Positions 8,578 to 17,922 of a stretch of 57,029 nt of DNA are shown here, piece after piece (within the stretch, counting starts at the first letter, position 1; every line of letters begins with the position of its first letter). The notes beneath the pieces are model-generated. The model worked only from the letters and a program-made list of their open reading frames with translations. It was not told the origin of the DNA and ran no database searches. The stretch lies in the NCBI GenBank assembly GCA_900546715.1, contig UREA01000008.1, positions 1 through 57,029 of the forward strand, read 5' to 3'. A program made the translations under genes and the position numbers. This DNA comes from an uncultured Mycoplasmatota bacterium (GTDB lineage: Bacteria; Bacillota_I; Bacilli_A; RF39; UBA660).

Positions 8578-9417
8578 AGTTGTTTTTTTAGTTGTTTTTT
8601 CTACTATTTCAATATGAGGATATGGTATTTCAATTCCTTCCTTAGGAAATCTATTTTTAATTATATAGTTTAATTTATACATATTTTCAAAAGCATCACC
8701 ATTATCACTACCCCATACCCAGGCAGTTAAAACAACACCAGAATCATCAAGTTCCGACACTCGAACTTTAGGATACTCAACATCTTTATTTATTCCTTTA
8801 GGATTTGGATGATATAACTTTTCCAATTCTTCTTTTAATATAGAAATTGCTTTATCAACATCTGATTCATAGGAAATATTAAAATTTACCAATTTAACAT
8901 TTTCATTATCACTATAATTAAAATTTTCAATTGTATAAGTATTCATTTCTGAGTTAGGAATAACTACTCTACGATTATTAATTGTTCTAATTACTGTATG
9001 ACGCATTGTTATGTCTTCAACTGTTCCACTTACAGCTTTATCAACACATTCAATAAAATCTCCAACTTCATAAGGACTTCCAACAACTATTGCAATACTA
9101 CCAAAGAAATTTTTCAAACTTTCTTGTGCAGCAAGGCCAATAACAACTGATCCAATACCTAGTCCAGAAAGTAGTGTTACTGAAAAGGAATTAAAAACAT
9201 CAAATTCAAATAAGCATGTAAGAATAGCTACAGCATATATTACTATCTTTTTTATTCTTTTAATAAATAATAATAATGTAGTTATATTTTTCTTTCTTTT
9301 AATTCTAATTGTTTTATTAATAATTTTATCAATTGCTAAATTAATAATATAAGATATTACTAAAATAATAATTACTGCAATTATTTTATCTAAATAATTA
9401 TCTAAAAATTTTTGCAT
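8557..9417 (-). CDS. mscS: small-conductance mechanosensitive channel, MscS family
   Basis: Three N-terminal membrane segments are followed by the pore helix region with G-L-G-I-G-S-V-V-I-G-L-A-A-Q-E-S and F-G-S-I-A-I, then the beta domain (P-Y-E-V-G-D-F-I and V-E-D-I-T-M-R-H-T). The protein opens on membrane tension to release osmolytes. The C-terminal tail is Lys/Thr-rich (KKTTKKASRK). ATG 9417 has AGGAGA 9 bases upstream; a GTG lies 9 bases earlier. Length is 286 aa. Confidence 0.85.
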   Translation of the reverse strand: MQKFLDNYLDKIIAVIIILVISYIINLAIDKIINKTIRIKRKKNITTLLLFIKRIKKIVIYAVAILTCLFEFDVFNSFSVTLLSGLGIGSVVIGLAAQESLKNFFGSIAIVVGSPYEVGDFIECVDKAVSGTVEDITMRHTVIRTINNRRVVIPNSEMNTYTIENFNYSDNENVKLVNFNISYESDVDKAISILKEELEKLYHPNPKGINKDVEYPKVRVSELDDSGVVLTAWVWGSDNGDAFENMYKLNYIIKNRFPKEGIEIPYPHIEIVEKTTKKTTKKASRK

Positions 9418-9461
9418 TAAAAGCACTCTCCTTTTAAATAATTATAACAAGTAAAAAGTAT

Positions 9462-10046
9462 TTAATCAATCTTAAATACTTTTTTTACAATTATACTTAA
9501 CAAATAAGCAACAATTACCATTATTCCAACAGTAATTAAACTACTTGGATTTTTGAAGCTTTCAATAAGCCCTGTTCCAACTTCTCCCCAGAAATATACT
9601 AAAAATATTTTACTGATAAGTAATGATATAAAAAACTTTTTAAATTCCATTTTTACTAAACCTGCTGCAATATTCATCATAAAAGCAGGGGTAAATGGTA
9701 TAGCCATAATGACTGTTATTTTAGGTAATGATAAATCTTTAAAATATTCAATACATCTATTTAATAAATCAATATCTTTTATCTTTTTTAAAACAAAATT
9801 ACTCAAAAACTTCTTAACTAAAAAATAAGCCAAAATACATCCTAAAATTGTACATACCCAGGATATAATAAACCCAAGGAAATGTCCAAAAGCTAAATAA
9901 TTAAGCGTTATGAAAACAAATAAAGGTAAAACCGGTATTATTGATTCAATTACTATTAATAGCGAACCAAATAATGGACCATAGACACCCAAAGCATCTA
10001 TTGTATTCATTATTAAATCATAAAAATCTTTAAATAAATCTCCCAT
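9462..10046 (-). CDS. DedA/VTT-family membrane protein
   Basis: This 194-residue protein has about five membrane segments. It shows the family motif region I-E-S-I-I-P-V-L-P and a second F-T-P-A-F-M-M-N-I-A-A-G segment. Members move undecaprenyl phosphate or phospholipids across the membrane and support envelope homeostasis; which one applies here is unknown. ATG 10046 is preferred because GTGG lies 5 bases upstream. Confidence 0.75.
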   Translation of the reverse strand: MGDLFKDFYDLIMNTIDALGVYGPLFGSLLIVIESIIPVLPLFVFITLNYLAFGHFLGFIISWVCTILGCILAYFLVKKFLSNFVLKKIKDIDLLNRCIEYFKDLSLPKITVIMAIPFTPAFMMNIAAGLVKMEFKKFFISLLISKIFLVYFWGEVGTGLIESFKNPSSLITVGIMVIVAYLLSIIVKKVFKID

Positions 10047-10106
10047 AAAAACCACTATTATTAGTATAATACAAAATAGAAAAAAATACTATCTATTTTA
10101 AGTTGC

Positions 10107-10361
10107 TTAGTGTATAACTTGTGTAACATCATAGCCAAAATACTCAAGCATAGCTACAACTTTTCTACTTAATACCCCTTTATTACAAATAATATAGTAT
10201 TTATTATGTCTATCTAATAATACTTTGTGATTCATGAGTAGTTTATCAGCATAGACATTTTTACTATTAGGTGTTGGATTTAATTTATAATCTTCAGGAT
10301 GCTGAACATCTATTAAAATTCCCATACTTGGGTTATATTCACTTAATTTAATCTTTTTCAT
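10107..10361 (-). CDS. small rhodanese-like protein
   Basis: Eighty-four residues make a compact rhodanese domain. I-L-I-D-V-Q-H-P-E-D-Y gives the early D-V-R/Q motif, and Y-I-I-C-N-K-G-V-L-S-R-K gives the active-site loop with the sulfur-carrying Cys. It is likely a cytosolic sulfur or redox carrier. It is shorter than single-domain rhodaneses (about 100 aa), with the N-terminal part reduced. Confidence 0.7.
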   Translation of the reverse strand: MKKIKLSEYNPSMGILIDVQHPEDYKLNPTPNSKNVYADKLLMNHKVLLDRHNKYYIICNKGVLSRKVVAMLEYFGYDVTQVIH

Positions 10362-10384
10362 ATAATATCACAATGTATTATATG

Positions 10385-10411
10385 AAAAAAAATACCTAAT
10401 GTTTAGGTATT
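10385..10411 (-). terminator. terminator of the type IV secretion operon
   Basis: Stem AATACCTAA (10391-10399) / TTAGGTATT (10403-10411) with a 3-base loop. On the minus strand it is followed by a run of U from the A tract at 10385-10390. It overlaps the virD4 stop codon. Confidence 0.75.
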
Positions 10412-12617
10412 ATTCATCATCATCCCCGAAGAAATCATCAAAAAATTCATCATCACTTATTACGTTATCATCAATAACTTTACTATCTGAATCAACATTT
10501 ATTATTGGTTTCTTTTCTTCAACTTTCGGTTCTACTTTTAGTTCTTCAACTGAATTATTTTCTATTGGTTTTATGATAGTATTATTACTATTTAAAGGGC
10601 TAAAAGGATTTTTATCTAGTCTTTCTTCAGCAATTGGTTCAACCTTTTTCTTAGGCATTGCTACTTCATCACTTAAACTAAATAATGGATTGTTACTGAC
10701 TTGTTTCTTTTCAGCTTCCTTACGGTCTAATTCTTTAAACTTTTCATCTAAATCTTTAAGTAGAGAATCAATATCCATTCCTCCCATCGGAGGATTTTGT
10801 CTTTGGTTTTGATTAAAGCCACCGAAAGGATTTGGTTGGTTATTAGGTCTAAATGGGTTATTACCTCTGAATGGATTATCTCCCAAGTTAGCCATTCTCT
10901 TGCTCTTTTCTTCAGTTACAAATTTTTTCAAATCAAATATTTCAACTTTTCTTTGAACACGATTTGGATATGGTTCTTCAATTCGCTCAATTCCCCAATC
11001 CATTTTAAAGTCTGGTTCTAATTTAGTTCTAAATGGACTCATTCTAAGTCTAATAATTATGGCTTCAAATAACTTCATCTTTTGTAAATCTGTAATTGAA
11101 ATTAAAGGTCTTGTTGCATTTTTATCTTTATCATCAGTAACTTTTACTTCACCACACATTTTAGAAATTTCTTCTAAGGCTTTCATTTCTGTAGAAATTA
11201 AGTATACTATATTACCACAGTTACCTTTGATAATTTCAGCAACATTATCACCATAAACATCATTAAGTTGGGCAAAATTTTGAATAATAAAGGTAAAACG
11301 AATATCTCTACTTCTAGCAGCTGATACCATAGCATCAACATCTTTAAGTGGCGGCATATTGGCAAATTCATCTAGAATAAAATTAGTTCTAACAGGAAGT
11401 TTACCACCATTTTCTTGGGCTGCATCAATTAAAGTTTCATAACATTGTTTAATAAATATTGTCATTAAACTATGATATGTTTTCTTTTCATCATGAATAA
11501 TCATAAATATGGCAGTTTTACCATCACCAATAGTCCGCATATCAAAGTCGCTATAAGATAGCATTTCACTTAAAGCTTCTCCAGTAGAGAATTTTCTTAT
11601 TTTTTGTCTAAATGTTGCAAGTTGTCCACCTTTTGTATCAGTTGGAGCATTAATTACTGATGAAGCAAAAATATACTCATTTGATGTTTCACCTTTCATA
11701 TTAAAGTATTCTTTAATATAATTACTTGTAGCATATCTCTCTTCTCCAACAGTACTCATCGCATTAATACTATTTAAATTAACTTCTTCTTCCTTGGCGT
11801 CTTTAAATAATCCTAAAGCTAAACCAGAGAAATAGTCAGCTGATGATTTTTCCCAGAAATCAGATTCTGATTTATTAGAAGGATCATACAAAATATTTAG
11901 AGCAACGTCATCAAGAAGTTCAATGGCTTTATCTTGATTACCAGAGCGATAATATTTAAATGGAAGGGTTAATGGATTCCATGAATTACCACGTAATGGT
12001 TCACGAAAGTTTAAAACTATAATTTTATATCCCTTACTTTTTAAATAATTAGCACTATATTTATAAATTTCACCTTTAGGGTCAGTAATAATCATACTTT
12101 CGCCCTTTTTAGCGAGTAAATTAACCATTGGTTTAACTATTGTTTGAGTTTTACCACTACCGGTAGAACCAATTACTAAATTATGGTATTCACCATTATC
12201 AACAAACATTTCTTTACCATTATTTATAAGAGGTATTCCTGCAGCATCTAAAGTTTCACTTTGAGGAATTACTTTAACAACATCTGGTTGAGCTTTTATA
12301 TCTTTTTCACTAGACCATTTAGAATAACCATCACTAGATTTTTCTTTTAATTTAATACCAATTCCATGACTACCTTTTTCTCTTTTAAAAATATAAGAAG
12401 ATACACTAGCAAATATTGCAACAAGAGAAGCTATAAACATAATTAAAGTAAGCGGTAAATATTTACCAGTAAAAGCTTTAAAAGGAAGTAAACCATAAAA
12501 TGTTCCATCTTGAGCAAGTGATGAAATATTTAAAACTGCAATAGCACATAAATAAAGTAGTAATACACAATAAATACAAAAAAGTATAAAATCTTTAGGT
12601 TCTACTTTAAATTTCAT
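10410..12617 (-). CDS. VirD4-type type IV coupling protein ATPase
   Basis: This 735-residue protein has two N-terminal membrane segments (about 10-33 and 53-77), Walker A GSTGSGKTQ at 150-158 and Walker B F-I-L-D-E-F-A-N-M-P-P near 415. The C-terminal third is a low-complexity Asn/Pro/Lys-rich tail ending in an acidic cluster. Coupling proteins feed DNA-protein or protein substrates to the secretion channel. It is the last gene of the operon and overlaps the terminator. No relaxase gene accompanies it, so the cargo may be protein, or the relaxase lies elsewhere. Confidence 0.85.
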   Translation of the reverse strand: MKFKVEPKDFILFCIYCVLLLYLCAIAVLNISSLAQDGTFYGLLPFKAFTGKYLPLTLIMFIASLVAIFASVSSYIFKREKGSHGIGIKLKEKSSDGYSKWSSEKDIKAQPDVVKVIPQSETLDAAGIPLINNGKEMFVDNGEYHNLVIGSTGSGKTQTIVKPMVNLLAKKGESMIITDPKGEIYKYSANYLKSKGYKIIVLNFREPLRGNSWNPLTLPFKYYRSGNQDKAIELLDDVALNILYDPSNKSESDFWEKSSADYFSGLALGLFKDAKEEEVNLNSINAMSTVGEERYATSNYIKEYFNMKGETSNEYIFASSVINAPTDTKGGQLATFRQKIRKFSTGEALSEMLSYSDFDMRTIGDGKTAIFMIIHDEKKTYHSLMTIFIKQCYETLIDAAQENGGKLPVRTNFILDEFANMPPLKDVDAMVSAARSRDIRFTFIIQNFAQLNDVYGDNVAEIIKGNCGNIVYLISTEMKALEEISKMCGEVKVTDDKDKNATRPLISITDLQKMKLFEAIIIRLRMSPFRTKLEPDFKMDWGIERIEEPYPNRVQRKVEIFDLKKFVTEEKSKRMANLGDNPFRGNNPFRPNNQPNPFGGFNQNQRQNPPMGGMDIDSLLKDLDEKFKELDRKEAEKKQVSNNPLFSLSDEVAMPKKKVEPIAEERLDKNPFSPLNSNNTIIKPIENNSVEELKVEPKVEEKKPIINVDSDSKVIDDNVISDDEFFDDFFGDDDE

Positions 12618-12677
12618 AATTACCTCCCTTTCTCTTAACTATTATACAACAAATAACCTATTTTTAACAAGAACATC

Positions 12678-13445
12678 TTATAATTTCTTACTTTTAATAA
12701 CACTTATGATAATAATAACACAAACAAGTATGACAAATACTCCCCCAAAAACAAGGAGTTTGTTATCATTTACCCAATTACTAACATCTTCATTTTGTTC
12801 ATTATCTGAATTACCTGGATTATTTTCTTCTGGTGATTCAGGTTCGGGATCAGGATCAGTTAAATGTAAAAATTTATAAGTAATATCTATATCTTTTAAA
12901 TTAGATGGATTTAATTGCCATGTATAGGTATTACCACTAACTGTGTCGGCGTTATTACTTAAAATAACTGCGTCATTGTCAAAACTTAGATTAACTGTCA
13001 AAGATGTTAAATTATTGTTATTATTAAATATCATTGGACTTTTTAAAGAAATATAATAGTAATCTTCATCTTCAATATAGCCAATACCAACATCTTCAAA
13101 ACTAGTTTCGATGCTTCTTGCTCTAGTTATATCTTCAAAATCATAAGTATAACGATAATTAAATAAATAGCCTGAAGTTGTTTCTTGATAAGTTTTGTCG
13201 TAGTAACTATAATTTTCATTACGGGTATATGGATCATAATACATAAATTCTTGATCTATGTATACGGGATATTCTTCTAAATAAGCACTATATAAACTTT
13301 CTTTTGTTGGATATATATTATCAACATTTGCATTTATAACAAAAGATTCTTCAAAAGTATCTTCAGTAATTTCTAAATTATAAGTTGCACTGCATCCTGT
13401 AAGAAAGAAAACTCCCAATAATAATATCATAACTTTAATTTTCAT
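12678..13445 (-). CDS. lipoprotein with C-terminal membrane anchor in the type IV secretion operon
   Basis: A signal peptide with lipobox L-T-G-C (Cys at about residue 17) is followed by an all-beta domain, a Pro/Glu/Asn-rich linker (near 205-225) and a C-terminal membrane helix with a Lys tail. Both ends are thus membrane-held. GGAGG lies 5 bases before ATG 13445, inside the end of the upstream gene (11-bp overlap). I do not recognise the domain family. Its place suggests an envelope part of the secretion machine. Confidence 0.65.
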   Translation of the reverse strand: MKIKVMILLLGVFFLTGCSATYNLEITEDTFEESFVINANVDNIYPTKESLYSAYLEEYPVYIDQEFMYYDPYTRNENYSYYDKTYQETTSGYLFNYRYTYDFEDITRARSIETSFEDVGIGYIEDEDYYYISLKSPMIFNNNNNLTSLTVNLSFDNDAVILSNNADTVSGNTYTWQLNPSNLKDIDITYKFLHLTDPDPEPESPEENNPGNSDNEQNEDVSNWVNDNKLLVFGGVFVILVCVIIIISVIKSKKL

Positions 13446-15255
13446 TTTGGCCTCCATATCTAGAATATAAACTTTCTAATCTACGACATTTATAGCTGGT
13501 ATTACCATACGATTCATAATCAAGAATTACACCTCCATATCCGGTGTTAAGTCTTGAACCTGTTGATTCAGCAACAATATATCTTTTATTAGCTTCGTCA
13601 AGTCCAACTACTAACATTATATGTCCTTCATTAACTAAAACATCACCTGGAATACATACTGCTTGATTAGCATCTAGATTGACTGTATTATTAAAACTAG
13701 TGACTTGATAAGCTCCAGCATTACTAAGTTCATTAAAATTATTAAAACCAAAACCATTGGTAATTGCCCAATTTACAAAACCACTACAATCGAAACTTGT
13801 CCAGCGATAATTGGTTGTACAAGTTGAAGTGTTTCCATAAACTGTTGCATAATTATTACACCAATATTCTGTATCACTAGATTCAGTACCCCAATTTGGA
13901 TTACCTCCAGAGTAGTAGTATTTTCCTCCCCATTGATATGGTAATTTTAACCCAGAATTAGCAAGAGAACCAATTAAAGTTACTGCTGAACCAACAACTG
14001 CTTCACGTGTTCCTACTCCTGCTCCTTCTACAACGGATTTTAAATATTCATTAAATTCAGCAATTGATGAACCTGAACTAGTTAAAAGTTCTTCAAATGA
14101 TGTATTTGTTAAAAATTGTAGGCCTTGATACATTGGATCATCTGGATTTACAGTAAAATCGCCATTAAAGGTATATGTTTGATAGATTGATTTTATTTCA
14201 GAATCACTGCCATAAAAATATGTTAGAATTTCATCCCTATCCCAACCTTCTGAGGCTGACAGATAATAGACTCCATGTTGAGACATTCCTGAACCATGAG
14301 ATTGGTATCTTGGATTATTTAAAAAAGCCTCACCAGACCATTTAGCGACATACTCATTAGCCCAAGCAACTGGTATTTCTAAAGGCTCACCAGTATCATA
14401 ATCACCTTGACACATATAATAATAATTATCATCTTTTTCATCCCAACAAAAAGCATCATACATTGTTGAAAATATATCGTCATTACGAGTTAAAACTAAT
14501 CCTTTAGTGTTTTGAACAGCTTCAAGTATTAACTCATTAGTAGTAGGTCTAAATACTTGAACTGTAGCATCACCTTTAATAGAACAATCATCAGAGTTTT
14601 TAAGTCTATTTAGAGCATATGTACGAGCTGCAACAGCAAAAACTTCATAAGTAGTTAAATCTTCCATCATTCCCACTTCTGATGCAACCACACCAGCAAC
14701 ATATTCTTCTAGAGGATATGTTCCATCATTTCCAGATGGTGTATCATAAACGTAAATTTCTTCACAAACGTTATCTAGCGCTATATATTCATAGCCATAA
14801 AGACCTATGTGACTGTAGACGTATTGTTCTTCAGATGAACCTCCACCAAGGATTACAATTAACAGAATGAAAAGAAGTACTACTCCTCCTCCAATTAATA
14901 AAATCCAAGGATTTCCTGCAATAAAAGCTCCTATTTTAGCTAAATTTTTAGTTTTCTTTGCTGTTTCTAAAGCTTTTTTACTTTTTTCTAATGCACTTGC
15001 TGCTTTACTTACATTTTGAGCAGCTTTTTGTAATTTACTTTGTTGATTATTAGCATCTTCAATATTTTCGGATGAATCTATTTCTTCATTTTCTAAATTA
15101 TCTTCGTTTTCTTCTAATTCATCCTCTGTTTCATTAATATTTGTTTCCTCTTCTTCATCTTCATATTGATTAATATTTTGATTAATTCTTTCTAATTTTT
15201 TTCTATTTATTTCTTCTGGATCATATAATAATTTATTGTTTTTGTTTCCATTCAC
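13435..15255 (-). CDS. bifunctional wall hydrolase: SpoIID domain plus NlpC/P60 domain (VirB1-like role)
   Basis: The acidic coiled N-terminus (about 1-105) leads to a membrane helix (about 110-135). Next comes a SpoIID/LytB domain (P-L-E-E-Y-V-A-G-V-V-A-S-E-V, catalytic Glu; A-A-R-T-Y-A; S-G-M-S-Q-H-G). The C-terminal NlpC/P60-type domain has S-F-D-C-S-G-F-V (Cys) and E-G-H-I-M-L-V-V-G (His). SpoIID enzymes cleave glycan strands and NlpC enzymes cut stem peptides, so one protein can open the wall for the secretion channel. It sits between virB4 and the lipoprotein. Using a SpoIID module where other Gram-positive systems use a lysozyme or SLT domain is unusual. Confidence 0.8.
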   Translation of the reverse strand: MNGNKNNKLLYDPEEINRKKLERINQNINQYEDEEEETNINETEDELEENEDNLENEEIDSSENIEDANNQQSKLQKAAQNVSKAASALEKSKKALETAKKTKNLAKIGAFIAGNPWILLIGGGVVLLFILLIVILGGGSSEEQYVYSHIGLYGYEYIALDNVCEEIYVYDTPSGNDGTYPLEEYVAGVVASEVGMMEDLTTYEVFAVAARTYALNRLKNSDDCSIKGDATVQVFRPTTNELILEAVQNTKGLVLTRNDDIFSTMYDAFCWDEKDDNYYYMCQGDYDTGEPLEIPVAWANEYVAKWSGEAFLNNPRYQSHGSGMSQHGVYYLSASEGWDRDEILTYFYGSDSEIKSIYQTYTFNGDFTVNPDDPMYQGLQFLTNTSFEELLTSSGSSIAEFNEYLKSVVEGAGVGTREAVVGSAVTLIGSLANSGLKLPYQWGGKYYYSGGNPNWGTESSDTEYWCNNYATVYGNTSTCTTNYRWTSFDCSGFVNWAITNGFGFNNFNELSNAGAYQVTSFNNTVNLDANQAVCIPGDVLVNEGHIMLVVGLDEANKRYIVAESTGSRLNTGYGGVILDYESYGNTSYKCRRLESLYSRYGGQNEN

Positions 15256-15259
15256 TTAC

Positions 15260-17047
15260 CTAAAACCCTCCGCCTGAACCAAAGGAATCTAATTCTTCTT
15301 GAGTAAGAATTACTCTTATTTGCATACGTTTATTACCACAAACAAATAATCCTTCACCTTGGTCATAATATTTTATAGCATTTTTTTCTGCTTCATTTAA
15401 ATCTATTAATTTTGCTAAATCTTCAACCGCTTGTTTTCTTAGTTGCATAACCAAATAGTAAGCAGCATTATCAAATATTGCTTTACCATGAGTTATTATA
15501 TTTGGTGCTGCAAAGTCTGTTGGTTGTTGAGTAATAATAATTGTACCAGTATTATACTTACGACTTCTTCTTTGCATTTGAGCTAAGAATTCAGCCCCAA
15601 GTTCATTGTGGCCCGCAAGTAATACGTGAGCTTCATCAACCATCATAACAGTATTAATATCTTTATCAAGACATAAGCCCCAAGCATATTTTAGTATATT
15701 AAAGAATAAGGCATTTTTAATATTATCATCACTATTCATAAGTTCTTTTATATTAAATACAATAAAATCACTTTCAATTGATAATGTTGTATGTCCATCA
15801 AAATAATATTTTAATTCATTAACAAGTGGTCTAATTTTAAGTTCAAGGCGCTCCATAACATCACGTTCATGAGTTGCATCAGTCATAGATAAAAGTCTTC
15901 CCTTAATTGTTGCATAAACATCATCAAATGTTGGAAAATCTTCACTAGTTAATTTAGTAAAATCTGTATCATAATCTATTTTATATCTTTTATAAGTATC
16001 TTGTAATACTTCACTAAACATAGCCAAAACATCTTCTTCAATTGAAGGAGAATAATACTTCATAAAAGCTTTTACTTGTTGTAATGTTCTTGTTAAAACT
16101 GTATAACCAAGACCTTGAGCAATTTCTTCTTCATCAGCATCAATTACTATTTCAAGAGGATTAATCATACCAAATTCTCCACCTTTTCCAAGGTCAATGA
16201 AATCTCCCCCGAAAGAATTGGTCATTTCTTCAAGTTCACCTTCAGGATCTACACAAACAATTTTAAAACCATTTCTAATATGGGTTCTTAATAATAATTT
16301 AGCAGCAGTTGATTTACCAGATCCAGATGTACCAAGTAAAATCATATTGGCATTATTTCTATTATTTTCTTTTTGAGTTTGATACAAGAATTGATTAAAT
16401 AGAATTACTCCTCCAGATTCATCCATACCAAAAAGAGTGGAACTTCCAGGGTCTTTGATACTATCAAAAACAAATGGATACATTGCTGCAATAGTAACAG
16501 ATGGTATTGGTGTTCCAATTCTATTTTCAATATCTTGTGGTGGGAATATTGGTAAAATTGATTTTAATGCTTTTTCTTGTTCAAACATTAAAGCAACTGC
16601 CCGCATTCCCATGGCATCCAAATAACTGCGAACTTGAATCTTTTTAAGTTCTAATTCCTCTTTATTATCAGCAGTAATCATTAAATGCATTTGAAAATCA
16701 AATATTCTAGCTTGGGTTGCTGCAAGCATTTGAATAAATTGTTCAAGAGATTCATAATCTTGTCTAATTTTTTCTTGCATTGTTTGATCACGTTCAGATT
16801 GATATCTTACTTTTAAATCTGCAATTTCTTTATTAAGCATTTTTTGTAAAACTGAAAATTGAATAGGAATATGTTTAATTGCAAGTTTTACTCCACCAAT
16901 ATTGGTAATTCCCGCAAGATAACCAGGTGCAATGCTTCTTGGAAAAGCAATAATAGTCATAATTGTAGAATATTTTCCACCAATTACAAATTCTGTAGGT
17001 TTAAACTCCATTCCTTTTGGAGCTATTTCACTTTTTAATTTTGTCAT
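15260..17047 (-). CDS. VirB4-type secretion ATPase, C-terminal catalytic part
   Basis: This 595-residue protein has Walker A GTSGSGKST at 239-247 and Walker B V-M-M-V-D-E-A-H near 470. The motif Q-R-R-S-R-K-Y-N and the I-I-T-Q-Q-P segment follow, as in VirB4/TraC ATPases. It energises assembly of the type IV channel at the inner face of the membrane. The usual N-terminal domain is coded by the separate gene immediately upstream (one base between them), and GGTGAT precedes ATG 17047. The two together total 782 residues, the length of a normal VirB4. Confidence 0.85.
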   Translation of the reverse strand: MTKLKSEIAPKGMEFKPTEFVIGGKYSTIMTIIAFPRSIAPGYLAGITNIGGVKLAIKHIPIQFSVLQKMLNKEIADLKVRYQSERDQTMQEKIRQDYESLEQFIQMLAATQARIFDFQMHLMITADNKEELELKKIQVRSYLDAMGMRAVALMFEQEKALKSILPIFPPQDIENRIGTPIPSVTIAAMYPFVFDSIKDPGSSTLFGMDESGGVILFNQFLYQTQKENNRNNANMILLGTSGSGKSTAAKLLLRTHIRNGFKIVCVDPEGELEEMTNSFGGDFIDLGKGGEFGMINPLEIVIDADEEEIAQGLGYTVLTRTLQQVKAFMKYYSPSIEEDVLAMFSEVLQDTYKRYKIDYDTDFTKLTSEDFPTFDDVYATIKGRLLSMTDATHERDVMERLELKIRPLVNELKYYFDGHTTLSIESDFIVFNIKELMNSDDNIKNALFFNILKYAWGLCLDKDINTVMMVDEAHVLLAGHNELGAEFLAQMQRRSRKYNTGTIIITQQPTDFAAPNIITHGKAIFDNAAYYLVMQLRKQAVEDLAKLIDLNEAEKNAIKYYDQGEGLFVCGNKRMQIRVILTQEELDSFGSGGGF

Positions 17048-17048
17048 A

Positions 17049-17612
17049 TTACATCACCGCCCCAAAGTTTGTGGTTTCTCCACCATTTAAGAAATTGTCT
17101 AAAACCATTCTTAGATCATTATTAGAAGTTTGTGCTGATTGTAATCCCGCAGAAGCTAAGCCACTAATAAGATTATGTAGTTTCTTTTGAACAATTTCTA
17201 TTCTTTTTTCTTTAAATAAAATATAATATTCAGTATCTACAACACTAGAATCTCTGCTAGTAAATAAATTTGCTTTATTAATATCTTGCATAATCAATCT
17301 TCTTTGAGCATTATTTGTAGCATTATTATACATAAGTTGTAATTGGGATACATAAACATCAATATCTACTGGACGTTCAGCTATAAGTAACCAAAATTCA
17401 TAATCAATACTATTATAAAAATTCCTTAAATTATAAATAACATTATTTTGACTACCAGTATCCATAATGAATATGTTACGAGGAGCTATTTTTACTCCAG
17501 TAACATATTCACCTGTATCAAGTTGAATCATTCCATTTGCTATTTGTTTAATAGGTAACCAATCTTCTGAAAAGTTTCCACTAATTTGTTTTTCATTCAT
17601 CTTCTCGTTCAT
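17049..17612 (-). CDS. VirB4 N-terminal domain as a separate protein
   Basis: The 187 residues resemble the N-terminal part of TraC/VirB4 proteins: a strand region ending Y-V-T-G-V-K-I-A-P-R-N, then an R-P-V-D-I-D-V-Y segment and a helical Q-R-R-L-I-M-Q-D-I region. It stops with TAA one base before the catalytic gene starts. It overlaps the PrgI-like gene by 20 bp. The clean coupling suggests a real split rather than an error; a frameshift at this point cannot be excluded. Confidence 0.65.
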   Translation of the reverse strand: MNEKMNEKQISGNFSEDWLPIKQIANGMIQLDTGEYVTGVKIAPRNIFIMDTGSQNNVIYNLRNFYNSIDYEFWLLIAERPVDIDVYVSQLQLMYNNATNNAQRRLIMQDINKANLFTSRDSSVVDTEYYILFKEKRIEIVQKKLHNLISGLASAGLQSAQTSNNDLRMVLDNFLNGGETTNFGAVM

Positions 17613-17907
17613 ATCTCACACACCAACCTCTCCAATAATATCTTTTCGGATTTACTATATAATTAACGACATTTAATATGAATTGTAATACATTATGATA
17701 ATGAGGAACTGGCATAACTAATAATCCAGTAATAAGAGCCGGAAGTAAAATGATAATCATTTCTCCAGCAGATGCATCTCTAATTAACATAAGTAAAAGT
17801 AATGAAAGACCACACCCAGTTAAGAATAAGCCTAAATCAAGCCCAGTAAAATATCCTAAAATCAATTGTGATTTTTTAGAATTTGCTGGAATTAAATAAC
17901 TATTCAT
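17593..17907 (-). CDS. PrgI/VirB3-like small membrane protein
   Basis: 104 residues with two tight membrane helices (about 24-42 and 48-68), followed by a basic tail with P-K-R-Y-Y-W-R-G-W. The order PrgI-like then VirB4 is standard in Gram-positive conjugation systems, where this subunit anchors VirB4 at the membrane. Confidence 0.75.
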   Translation of the reverse strand: MNSYLIPANSKKSQLILGYFTGLDLGLFLTGCGLSLLLLMLIRDASAGEMIIILLPALITGLLVMPVPHYHNVLQFILNVVNYIVNPKRYYWRGWCVRYEREDE

Positions 17908-17922
17908 ATTAATTCACCCTTT

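Noticed and set aside
10399..11256. Plus-strand open frames opposite the virD4 gene
   Set aside because: They are Ser/Phe-rich mirror frames of the VirD4 coding strand with no ribosome sites and no domain content.
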